Source: Tetrahymena elliotti 4EA (Eukaryota; Ciliophora; Oligohymenophorea; Hymenostomatida; Tetrahymenidae). From it: a stretch of DNA of 64,000 nt. The DNA lies in assembly GCA_000231825.2 (NCBI GenBank), contig JH720312.1, positions 248,001 to 312,000 of the forward strand. The letters are read 5' to 3'. The notes below the pieces were generated by a model, which saw nothing but the letters and a program-made list of their open reading frames with translations, was not told the origin of the DNA and did not search any database. The position numbers were made by a program, and so were the translations under genes. This document shows, in pieces, positions 39,372 to 53,448 of this stretch (its first letter is position 1; each line of letters begins with the position of its first letter).

Positions 39372-42300
39372 ATGGTACGAACTTAGAAGAATTTAAACAT
39401 GTTTTCATCAGAAGGCTTGAAGAAGTTTTACATCACAAACTCATTTTTAATACTAAAATCTTTTCGCAGAAACTATGCCTTCAGCTTTTTTATCCTCTTA
39501 ATAGAGCATTACGGCTTTCTTTTTATTGGGATATCATCTTAGGTCATAGATCATATTAAAATACAGGATAACCAAATAAAAATATTAAAATATGCTCTTC
39601 TGTACTAAAGCTTTTTTATTGATAAGATAATCTTTTGGATATTATTGAGCATAAATATAATTATTATAACACATGTAGTTTATAGCTACTTCAAATATTA
39701 CTTTAGTAACAAGAAGAGTCCTATAATTGATAAACCTTTTAGCTTTATAGTTAATCTTTATAACTATGTATTTCTTATGCCATAGCTTTACTTTTCATTA
39801 AGTCTGAAATCTCCTATTGGTTTTACAAACCTATTTATCTCTACTATTATTGGTAAAATAATTTTTTTTCAAATTTAAATGAGTTATTAAAAATAAGTCT
39901 TTGATTGATATCTATCTATCTATCAAAATAACGCGTTTCAGTAAAGTGATTTAATAATGCAAAAAATTTAATTAAAATTTTCAAAGATTTACACTTTGGA
40001 AGGTCGAGCAAGATAAAAAGAAAAAAATATTGTTAACGATACAAAGATTTTTTAATTACTATTTGTTTATTTTAATTAATTTTTTAACCAATCTTACATT
40101 CATTAAAGATGATGATTATTAACAAATATTATAGGAGTTTTGATAGCGTTTCATGACTACTCATATGAATTTAAGGAAATGGACAGCTTATGTAGAAGGA
40201 AGTCATTCTTTTCTGTTATTAAAGTCTTTATGAAATTAGCTTGTTGCTTCATAAATATATTTGCTGAATACAAAATTTAGCCTTTTTCTATTCTTTTGTC
40301 TTCTTCAATATGTCTTATTGATTTTGTAAAAGAAATTCCATACTATGACATTAGAATATCAAGATTGGATTTACAACTATCGATAACAAATTTTATCATT
40401 TCTATAGTTATATTAATAGCAGTTAATTGGGATAAGTTTTAAAGCATAGTAATCACTCTACTCGTATTAGTTGCATTAATGTTGAAGGTTGGTTCTTATC
40501 TCTTTTCTCTATTTTAAGGTTAGACTAAGAATTTTTTCTCATAAGACTTATAGAAAATAGACTGGAAATTAGGAATAAAAGTGCCTCAATTAGATTTCTA
40601 CATAAGGCAGCTTAGTGATGAATCAATTTCATTCCATTACGAAGATTACATGAAATCCAACCTATAAATTTTTATCTAAACTATTATTTTAAACCATATT
40701 GAGAATTGTCAAAAGCCTAAAGACTAATGCTTTTGTTAAGAGTACACTAAAAAAAGTGAAGTAAATATTAATTTGTTTTTTTTCAGATTAAAATTAATAA
40801 TACTTTTTAACTGGCTGAATTAAACTTAATAACCTAAATTAGAAATAATTATTAGTTAGTTACTTAATTTATTTGTCATCAATTATTTTTTTGTCATTCT
40901 AATGATTAAGTTGTAAGATAATCAAGTAGGTAAAAGATTGGTAAAATTTACCATTAAATGGTTACAGTTATTTTTATATTTTTCCGCAATATGTAGCTTT
41001 TTAATATAAATGTTAAATTATAAAATGATTTACATAAATCAAAGAGATAAATGTTTATTTAAGTAGTTTTAAATTTAATTTTAAAAAGGAATGCAACGGA
41101 ACGGTCAATAAGTAGTTTCTTCTTGGAGAAACAGAGAGAAAAAGGTTTTTAAAAGAATATATTATAGAAATATTTGAGAGATTCTTAGATAAGAACAATT
41201 CAACACTTTCTACAATTCTTTAGGAGTACTTTTTTTTCTTGCATGATTATGCTAATAACCCTACAAAAGCAATTATTCTTCTTCACAGTACAGAAAAATA
41301 AGTATAAAAAGAAGCTACTATTTAATAATTAGCTCTCCTTTCTTACATCAAATAAATGCTTTATAAAGATTATATGATAAACTAGTAGCAGTTTTATAAA
41401 GAAAAACTACAGAATTTCGATATGTAGAAGGTATTAGATTATGATGATAAATTAAAAGAATTCTAAAAAAAGCTTTGCTCTGCCCTTGAAATAAAGAGAG
41501 ATTTTTTGTGCGAAATATCTAAAAGCACAATAAATTTAGAAGCAGTTTTGGAAAATGGTGAAAAATTAATCTAGATGAGAAAATAATTACATAAAGATTT
41601 GATATGGCTACACTAAGTTAATTCTACTAACAAGCTATATGAAAAAATGTTTGATATTTATAAAGCTAACCTCTCTTTTGGAGATTTCAAGTAAATAGAT
41701 ATTTCTTTTAACTATCATATCACATTCATTATTATAATAATATTATTTGGTAAATATAATAGGGGTTCATTTTACAGGAAAGAAAGAAAATATTAATCAA
41801 AAACTGACATGAATTTATTTAATGAAAATTAATGTGTTATTTTTATATCTCTTCTTAAAGGCTCTCTTGGAGAAATTAAAAGAGTTTCTGACTCATTTGA
41901 ATCCATTTTTGAAATACCTATCAAAGAAGTCATAAATAAAAACTGTAATATTTTAATGTAGAGCTCAATTGCTAAGTATCATGATGATTTTTTATATCAA
42001 ATGATTGAAAGAGGGTTTATTAGCTTAAGTAGAACAAATTATTTCAAAATACTCTTCGGAGTCACCAAAAATAGTAATTTTATTATAATAATTTCAATCT
42101 AAAAATTTAACTAATTCCCAGATAAATTCAAGCTCAATCTTGATTAAAAATCAATTAAATTTTTGGGGGATTTTTAATTATTGTAATTCAATCTTTATTT
42201 TTTAAATAACTTGGTTAAATTTAATTTTTAAAAATAGATTTTGTAATACCATTGGACTTAAATATAAAGTTAGATTATATTAATTAATTGGAGTTTGGGG

Positions 42301-45300
42301 TTTCTGCTATAGTAAAAAATAGAAAGGCAAGCGACTAAAATTATATAGTTTTAGAAGGAATAGATAACTATAAAATATAACAAGTCACAGAGCCTCTATT
42401 TAACAATTTATTCAAGAGATATGTGAATAAGGATGAATTATATAAAGTTTATTTAGATTAAATTATGCCTGTTTTACCTGGTTACATAATGAATAAATAA
42501 AAAGAATAATAATTTTCAGAAAATTCAAGTGAATAAATGTCAGAATCTAATTTTAGATACCATTTTTTTAATATCTTAAAGGAAGAATAATTTTTAGATA
42601 CAATTTGCTTTTTTCCAAACTAAAATATAAAAAAGAGGTTATTCAATAAAATTGATGATTTAGAAAAATAAATAAATGATAGCTAGTTATTTAGTATGAC
42701 AGAAAATGAAATATATTAAGCCAGAATAGAAATCTCTTTTTTGTAAAATCAGATGATTAATTAGTGCTACATTAAAATCAAAAATTGTAGATAAATAAAA
42801 AGACTCTCTGATAAGAAATCCGAAATGCATACTTGGTCTTTATAAATGAAAAAATATTGTGGAGTTAAATATAATTTTGAAAATGTAGAAAGCTTTTTTA
42901 AAGCTTCAAAATTACTTTAAACTAAAAATTACACACAAAGAGGTAAAAGCTAATCTGATTTGCAAAACTAAATTTCTCTTAAAAAATCTGAAGAAGAAAA
43001 TAATTTTAATGTTTTGAAGCTAATAAGTTAACAATAGGCTCATTTAATTTAAGATAATATTTTACTTTAAGCAGAAAACACTTCTTCAGAATCTTTGTAG
43101 ACTCAATTAAATACTTAATAAAATATTGATTAAGAAGAAAAGCAACCTAAGGGCAGCTCAAATGATAATCGTGATATAACTGAGGATAATGATGATGGAT
43201 AAGCATAAAGTGAAGTATATAAGAAATCTATTTTTTCTTAATAAGAAATATAAAGCACATAAGTAATCTAATTACTCAGTGAACACAATGAAAATTTATC
43301 AAACAGACATTTTAATTTGTCTAATAATAACTAACTTTCATCAAAAAGATTGAGTATCCATTCATAAAAGCTACTTGAAATACCTGAAAAGAGTTATTTA
43401 TCAGGAAATGTTGATAATAAAGATACAAAATATTAGCAAGTAGATTTGATACCTCTCTCACCAAAATCTCCTCCACTTACTAGTTATAGATTTGATTAAA
43501 GTGCTTTGAGCCACAGTAATCTCACAATACCCACAAATAACCAGCTATTATTAAAAAATTAAAATGATGATAATAGTAATAAAATAAAGAAAAATACAGA
43601 AATGTCTACTAAATCAACTTAAATAGCAGGTAGTCAAACTCATAAAGAGCTACCTACTGAATAAAAATCCAATTTAGCATAAGGATTTCATTTCTTTAAT
43701 TAAGCACAAAAATAAAAGTTAAATAACATAAAATAAGATATCCTAACAGATGATGAATCAAAAAATGATAAATATTAAGCTAGCACTCATTCTTTTAACT
43801 CAGTTCAAAATAAATTATAAAGAGCCAAAAATTAAATCAGAAGCAGATTTTAAGGCAAAGGTAAAAGAAGGTCAACTAAAATGACAAAAATAAGTTAAAA
43901 ATTTGATTCAGATTCTGAATCTTCTAAATAAAATGACCACACAAAAAAATTTGAATAAGACAAATCTTCAGTTACCTCTCTTAATGACACTTAATTCTAT
44001 GCCAAGAAATAATTTTTGATAGAAAAGATTAAATCACACAAATATTCCAAACAGCTAAAACTTATTAATACATTTTCTCTCATTTCGTTAGGTAAAATTT
44101 TTATTGAATATTTAATCTATTTTTATCAAATTAAATTAAATTTTAATAAAAAAATCAAACAATCCAATTTATAATTTATAGATTTAAAAAAAGAATAAAT
44201 TATTATTAAAAAATATTTAATTAAAATTATTTTATGAAATAGTTACAATTATTCTGGTTTCAACATACTTCTTTATTACTATCATATCTTCTTTTGATGA
44301 GTAGAATATCAATTTTTCTTACATACCATGGGCTTTTAAATTCCGTACAACAATGAGTATTGCAATTAAAGATACTTATTTAAGAGAGCTTGCATCGAAT
44401 AATGTACTTATGAATGGAATAGATGATATTAATAGTTATTAAAATCAGCTTACTACAAGACTTGAGTAAAATCTGGAAACAATGACTGGCTTAATCTCAA
44501 AATATATGAATGAAGAAAAAATTAATTTTAAAAGTAAAGAATATTTGATTTCAAGTTAATCTAACATTTTAAGCTATACAACTCTAAAGTAATTCCATAA
44601 CATCACTCAAACATTTGGTTATTCAATACAAATGGTAAAGCTGTTTTTGTTTTAATTTAGTAATAGAATATATGAAAATGGTGTAACATAAATAAATATT
44701 TACAATAATTTTGTGAATGCATCAAATTGGTTATCTGTTATTTAAAATATAACTGTTGATGCGAACTAAAGTTATTATAAAAAAATCAATACAATCAATA
44801 TTTCCTTGCTCTTTATCAACTGCAGTCTTTGCCTGTTTATCACCATATCTATCATTTTGCTTTATGGATTTTTGTAAAAAGAAAAAGAAAAAATCCTTTC
44901 ACTGATAGCCACTGTAGATTTCAACTACATTAGAAATATGTATTTCAACATATCATATTCATTAAAATCAATAATGAAAAAGAGTTATACAACAAACTAT
45001 AATTAAGAAATATAATTTTCTTAAAAAAAGAAACAAATATCTCAAACTACTAGTCTTCCTAAATACAAACTCAAAATTATTTTATTAATCACTGTATTCC
45101 TAATTTTGGTAAGCATATATCCTTTTATCCAATACATCACAAGTAAATAGTACATAGATTAAAATGATGTCAACGTACAATTAATAAGTAAATTACATTT
45201 TTATTTTAAATATTTACATAATCATTCTTTTCATTCATCCATCCACAAATATTTGTTTTTGGGGTGTTGTTTAATAAAAATTTTTATTCACCCTCAAAAT

Positions 45301-46266
45301 AGCTTTGTAAATTTATTGAAATAATGAAGTAATTTAACACAACATAAAAATCATCTCCACTTTAAAAGAACCATATAATACCCACCTCAACAATTTAATA
45401 AATTTCTATTTAAAATAATAAATTGATATTTTTGAAATTTAAAGAAAAATAAATAAAATTTTATATTTGTTTTGTTAATTTTTATTAATAATTTTATTTT
45501 AATAGGTTAACTGTATAATGTTTCAGCTCAATACTTATCAAATATGACTGCCCATATAGTATATATTTTAGAAAGGTTGATTCCAGATATAAGAGTATTT
45601 CCAATTTCAGTACATTACAATAGACTATTACAACTTTAAAAATAAAATGATCCTATACTACAAGCTTTATCAAATTCTATTAAAAATTTATCTGGGAATA
45701 TTTCTTACAAAGAATCAAAATACAACTCTTTTTTATTTAGAGTTCTAAACTTAAATGCATGCTAACCTTTTGTAGATAATTAATAATACTAAGCCTAAAA
45801 TAACGAAATAGACATAAACTTATGCCATAGTTTATTTGATGGCATATTATTATAAGGGCTATAAATTAGTTCTGTGAAACTCTTTTAAACTTTTGATAAT
45901 CTTGTAGATATTTACAGTATAAAAGATGAAGTTAAGTTCTAAAAATAACTAAAAAATTATTTGGTTTCATTAGGTTCTCTAAAAGCATTAGATGACATGT
46001 ATTAAGTAATGAGCAATATCATTTTAGGTCTAGATAATTTTGTAATCTCTATGAATGATGATTACTTCTAGTTAAACTTTTTAATTCAGTAAATATTGAT
46101 GATTTACTAATTTTTATTATTTACAATCATCTATATCTTCATTTGGATACCATTTTAGTAATCGATTTAGTAGGAATTGACAAAATCAAAAATAATTTTA
46201 AGTAACTTTGAAGTATCTTATCTAATAGAAAATCCTTATGTTATGAACTTCTTGAAAAAATATTGA
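39372..46266 (+). CDS. TmcB-like multi-pass membrane protein with PAS-like domain (copy D)
   Basis: This is the fourth paralogue, on the opposite strand. In-frame ATGs at 39372 and 39399 are both possible starts; the stop is the TGA at 46264-46266. Parts in order: membrane segments (39400-40510); LDFYIRQL block; His/Cys cluster at 40695-40739, with longer spacing than in copies A-C (HIENCQKPKDQCFCQ); TPR-like helices (ANNPTKAIILLHSTEKQ) near 41240; PAS-like region 41830-42470 (QSSIAKYHDDFLYQMIERGF); then a long Gln/Ser/Asn-rich linker (42500-44090). A second half follows: membrane segments near 44250, 44830, 45090 and 46120 around extracellular or lumenal loops. It ends in the family tail (KSKIILSNFEVSYLIENPYV). 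Introns interrupt near 39860-40120, 40770-41090, 41690-41820, 42070-42280, 44095-44240 and 45190-45505. More diverged than copies A-C are from each other. Confidence 0.77.
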
Positions 46267-47537
46267 AAAATCTAAAGTAATATTTAAAAACAGGGTAAAT
46301 CAAAGTTAAAAATATGCAATAAATAAATAAAAAATTTACTTTATAAGAAACTATGCTATCTAGTTCTACTTGATACAAAACTTTGGAAAAATTTAACAAA
46401 TTATTCAAAATCAATAAAAATTTTGATATCTATCTCACCTAAATTGTATTCTATTTTACAAGAGTTTTCAAATGTTATTTTAAAATTTCAAAGCAAAAAA
46501 ATTTTATTAATAGATTAATTTAGTGAATATCCAATTTAATGTAATTTTATATAGTTAGTAATAATATTTTCATTTTAAAAAGCCTCTAAATATTAATAAT
46601 TTACTCAATTCAATTTGAAAATTAGGACATCTCTCTCTATATTTTCTTTTTTTTTTTCATCTTATTCAAAAATTTTTATAAAAGAAATTTAATTCGTGAA
46701 TGAGTGAGTAATCTAATAATTGCATTCAACCTAAAATATTCTATGATATCTCAAAATATTCTATGATATCTCAAAATAGTATTTTGTATTAAAATTGAAA
46801 AGAAAATTAAAATATTATTTATTTATTGATTTAGATCTCGTAAATTAAGATAGAAAACTTTAAAAAATTAACTCTCATTTTTAGTGTGTTTTTGCAATAT
46901 ATCAAATTGAAACTTTTTTAATTTTATTCATAAGTTCTAGATTTATATAAAAAAATTAATTAATTTACAGTTCTACTTGAAATAAAAATTTTTATCTCTA
47001 TTTTTAGCTTCAGTTTTAATTGAAATAAATTTCTTAATTTTTCTATAGTATATGCTCCTTTTTGATGAATATGCTTCTAAGATAATGTATAATTATAGAA
47101 AAATAATATTTAGCATTTTTATAACAAAATTAAGGTACCATTCAATAATATGACATGATATTTTAGATAGATTTAAAAATTATTCATTAAAAAATTTATA
47201 TAACTATTTTTCTTAAACTATTAACAAAAATCTGTAAAATGAGTTAGTTTCCTTTTTTTTTATGAAATAGATTAAAGACATTTAAATTTTTAAGAATTAA
47301 AATGAAGTTTTTTTAAAAAAATAAAAAAAATAAATAAATAAGTGAATTAACTCTAATCTAATTACATCTACTGAAAATCTAAATCTTCTTTTTTTTAATT
47401 TAGATATTGCGTTATAAAAATATGGTAAACGATAATTAGTTGTTGAAAAAATTATACTTTAAATTAATGATATTTAGTTATTGTAATCAAATAATATTTA
47501 TTTTTAAATTACATACAAATCAAATAAAATCAAGCAG
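46267..47537. other. Intergenic with a 20-bp tandem repeat
   Basis: About 1.27 kb of AT-rich sequence between copy D and the LRR gene. No coding frame seen; the only notable element is the tandem repeat at 46733-46778. Confidence 0.55.
46733..46778. repeat. 20-bp tandem repeat (two exact copies plus a partial third)
   Basis: The unit AAAATATTCTATGATATCTC at 46733-46752 is repeated exactly at 46753-46772 and begins again as AAAATA. It lies about 470 bp past the copy D stop. Confidence 0.9.
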
Positions 47538-49371
47538 ATGAATTAAACTTCAATCAAAATAGAAGCAAATAAAGAAGTAGGATTATTCTAATAATTATGG
47601 GATTTTATCTAACTATTTTTTTTACTTTAAAAAGAACTCAAAGCCCTGTTAAATACTTGATTATGGCTTTAGAAACTGTGATTAAAATAACCTTGAAAAC
47701 TCTACTCCATCTAAACCAGGAAAATTGATTTTTGATTAGTCATCATCTCATAATTCCTACATAGTTAGCTCTCCTTAGTAAAAGGTATCAGACTTATTAG
47801 AGAAAGCAAAAGACAAAAAGACCTACTGTGCATTAACAGCAGAAGAGTTCTTAAGCCTGAGCTAAATAACTTTGAATTATTTGTAAATGAATTTACTTTT
47901 TCTTCATTTTAAAGTTATCTAATATTTTGGAGGGGGACCCTACTTAATACTATCAATTAACAATATATATAGCTGCCAAAATTTAAGAGATGAAGGAGTT
48001 AATCAAATATTTTCAACAGTATTCTCGATGAATAATCTCACCTCTTTATCAATAAATCTACAGTAAATTATATTTCTTTAAATATAACTTGTAATACTTA
48101 ATGACTGACTCTAAAAAATAATATAGGATCAACGAAATCACATGCTTGCTCTTTGGAAAGATTAACTATTACTGTGAAAACTTAACTTATTTAAAACTTG
48201 ATTTAGGGTAGAATTTATATTAAAAATATTTTTGATAGTTTCTTTAATTAAATTGTAATCTTATTTAATTAATTAAGATCGAACAATATTGGACAAGAAA
48301 ATGGAATTAAGTGTTTAGAAGATTGTACTAAAAACTTAAAAAATTTGAAGCAGTTCTACATGGATTTAAGGTAATATAAAATTTCACTCTTGACCTTTTA
48401 TTTGATTAGTTAATGTAATCTAAGAAGTTCGTTATTGAAGATTCTTTTTTTGAATTAAATTAAAATAGATGGAATAATTTGACAGATTCAAATTGTGAGT
48501 AAATTGGTTTGGCTCTTAAACACCTAAAATAATTACAAGAGATAGGATTATTTTTAAAGTATTTTTTGATTTTCTTTTAATTAAGACTCTAAATATTATT
48601 CTTAATTTATTCAGTAACAATAAAATTACATATTCTGGAGTTAATTTCTTATGCAGAGAGCTCTAAAATATTTCAAAGTTAAAAAAGCTACAATTCCATC
48701 TCAGGTAAAATAAAATTTTTTATAATATTTTCATTATTTATTTTATTATTTTAAAGTTAAAACTAGATAAATGACGAGGGAGCCATTTTATTATCATAAT
48801 GCTTAGAAAACCTCACTGACCTAGAAACTATCGACATCAGCCTTTAGTAAATTATTTTTGTAACCTATACTTTTTTTTAAAAAGATTACAAATTTTATTT
48901 AACAGAGACAATTCTATCAGTAATTAAGGGTCAATAGAATTATGCAAATCAATCTCCAACTTATATAAAGTTTCAGTTACAAATATTCTTTTATAGTAAA
49001 TATTCATTCATTTTTCTTAAATAATTATACGTATTTATAAAATTAGTATGAATTAAGTTCGAGACTATGGTATACTACACTCAACTAAGTAATTTGTGTA
49101 ATCTCCCAACTTTAGGAAGCTCGAACAATTCTAATTGGAATTCAAGTAAATCAATCAAATTATTTTAACGCATAAAATTTTCCTCTTTTTATTCAGATTA
49201 AAATTTATAGAAAAAAACCCAAGTAAAATTTACCTCTCATGCCAAGATATAGTGAAATAAAATATAATGTCCAATAAGCAACATGCTTTAATTCTGACTG
49301 CCTACAATAAACACATATTGCCACTTTTACATTACTAACCACAATACTAACACTGGGATATTCTCTATTGA
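47538..49371 (+). CDS. Leucine-rich-repeat protein (ribonuclease-inhibitor-like)
   Basis: Small exons each encode about one repeat of the LxxLxLxLxxNxIxxxGxxxL type. Examples are LTYLKLDLGSNNIGQENG (48200-48310), NNKITYSGVNFLCRELQN (48615-48670), NQINDEGAILLSQCLENL (48765-48815) and DNSISNQGSIELCKSISN (48908-48960). The chosen start (ATG 47538) gives a short exon spliced at a GTAGGATT donor to a Ser/Lys-rich N-terminal region. The last exon ends at the TGA at 49369-49371. LRR arrays of this kind bind proteins; ciliates have many such genes, often of unknown role. Seven or more introns punctuate the repeats at regular spacing. No kinase or other catalytic domain is visible. The start, the last exon and some junctions are uncertain. 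Confidence 0.6.
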
Positions 49372-50721
49372 ATATTATCAAGAAAAAAAGAATGACATTA
49401 ATTAAAAGAGAAAGATACGAACTAAAAAACAATATTTATTAAACATATATAAAATACTAAAAAATAGCACTAATGTATATTTTATTTTAAGTCCAATTAA
49501 AAAATCATATTATTCATTAAAAATATTGGTAACTTTAATCCTTTTACTCTATCAAATCAAATCATTTTTTTGAAATTCAATTTTGTATTTCTGTTTAAAA
49601 ATTCATCTATTTGATTTTTACTATTTTTTTTCATTTAAATTAAAAATTGTTTTCTAAAAATTAAGCCTGATAGAGTTTTATTAAATATTTGCTTTAAAAC
49701 AATAACTAACTTTTTAATTTGTCTTAATATATAGATAAATATCCCAAAAAAGATACAAAAATAAATTCAAATATTTTTTGTACAGTAAGTCAACACTGAA
49801 AACTTCTATCCATTCTTACTTATTTCATTTTCATAGTTATCAATCAACCTAAATTATTAATTTTAAAACTTTTTAGAGAAAGTAAATGCTGCTACTTAAT
49901 CAAAAAATATAAATTAAACATTTGTTTGTTTATGGTATTTTTTTGCAAAAAACTATTTAGAAGTGTAATTTAAAATTTCTCTATTAATTTTATTATAGAA
50001 AAATATATTGTTATTTTTTAAGCATTTTCCTACAAAATTAATCTTAAAACTTAAAAATTGTGAAAACAAAAAATATAAATGGAGTTTTCTTTTCATCAAT
50101 TTTGATTTAATTTTTTTAACTTCTAGAACAATTATTTAAAATATTTTTGTCCGTACTTTTAATTTTAAGAAGTTATTTTATTTGTCTCTATCTTAGTTCG
50201 TACGAACTTAAAAGAAAAGATAACTTTTAAATTAATTAATTAATGTAATTTAATAATCATAAAAAATATGTTACAGTGGTCTATTTGTTATATTTGTCAA
50301 AAATATTTGATGGATAGTTGATTCGTTCTTCTTTCGTAAATGTAAACTTTTTTCTTTATCGAAATTTAAATTTTGGATTTTAATATTGATTCATTTCTTT
50401 TGTAACGTAGATCAATCAATTTCTAATTTTTAAAATTTGAGCCATAGAAAATACATTTTTTCTTAAAATATAATTTTTTAATTTTTGATTTCGATTTTGG
50501 ATTAAGATCAGAATATATAAGTTAATGAAACAATAATGGGCATTGGTTTATAAAGAAATGATGTCTTCTTCAATTGGAAAATATTTAGAGAAAAAAAGGA
50601 ACTAAATTAGTTAATTTATAATAATTAAAATTTGACTACACGCTAACATTGAAAATATGAAATAAAATAATTATCATCAACTTTAAATTAAAAAAATTGG
50701 TTTTTTTTTTCTTCAATTCAT
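49372..50721. other. Convergent intergenic region
   Basis: About 1.35 kb between the 3' ends of the LRR and SRPK genes. No coding frame supported. It contains a 14-bp perfect palindrome with central CGTACG at 50195-50208. Confidence 0.55.
50195..50208. repeat. 14-bp perfect palindrome AGTTCGTACGAACT
   Basis: The sequence equals its own reverse complement and holds two CpG steps, which are rare here. It could form a small cruciform or bind a dimeric protein. It lies between convergent genes; function unknown. Confidence 0.7.
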
Positions 50722-52548
<1,827 letters not shown>

Positions 52549-53448
52549 TTTGCTTTTAATTAACTAAACTTTTAATTTATACTAATTTAATATCTTTTAG
52601 TCTTTTAATTTTTTTACTTTTCCGCTAAAATTTGCGCTAAATCTAAAATAAGATTCTTTTACCTTCTTACTAGTTTGAATATTTAGTTGTTTGTAAATTA
52701 TAGAGTCTAATTTAACAATAACATTCATAAAGTTGTCTAACTATCAATTACATACATACATCATTTTTTGTATTTTTTTATTCAAATATCTTCTTTTATC
52801 AATACAAAATAAATAGATAAGCTATGCAACTATTTATAAAGATGCTTGCTTAGATTAATCAGTAGTTTTGAGTTTTGGAATAAAATATAGGTATTAATGC
52901 TATTTAGAATACTTAAAATAATTTTTACCTGAGATTGAGAGGAAGGTTTTTTTATCTTGATTATTTTTTAAATTTTAGAGCAACTCTAATTAGCACAATG
53001 TTAAAATTTATTTTTCAAAATAACTAAAGGATTAAACCACCTACCTATCTTAACAACCATTGTGATTTTTCTTCTTTATAATCTTTCTTAAAATATTTGA
53101 TTTTTAAGATTATGAAGAAACAAAGAAAAAATTATTATGCTTAAAAATTAAGCAAATAAATGGGATCATTAAAAATATTTGTCTAAAATATAAAATAATA
53201 GATAGAACTAAATTAAATCATTTTAGTGCTTTTATTAATAAATTTACCACATTTTGTAAAATCAAAAGTTTATATCAGCAAAATTTGATAATAAGTAACA
53301 ATTAATTTACATTGATTGAGGCTACTTTGATAGATTGAAAAGGAAATAATACTTATCCTATTAATTTCAAAAAAGTTAAAGTAAATATAGAGGAAGGAAA
53401 AGCAAAAACTGCTATATCTTAAAACAAGAAAACAAGCTGATAGATATT
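52549..53448. promoter_or_regulatory. Divergent promoter region of SRPK and CDC50 genes
   Basis: About 900 bp separates the two start codons, which point away from each other, so both promoters must lie here. The sequence is AT-rich with no gene and no motif that I can name. Confidence 0.45.

Noticed and set aside
49205..49432. 75-codon minus-strand hydrophobic frame
   Set aside because: It overlaps the probable last exon of the LRR gene on the opposite strand and has no homology I recognise; poly-A/T complement readily gives hydrophobic frames.
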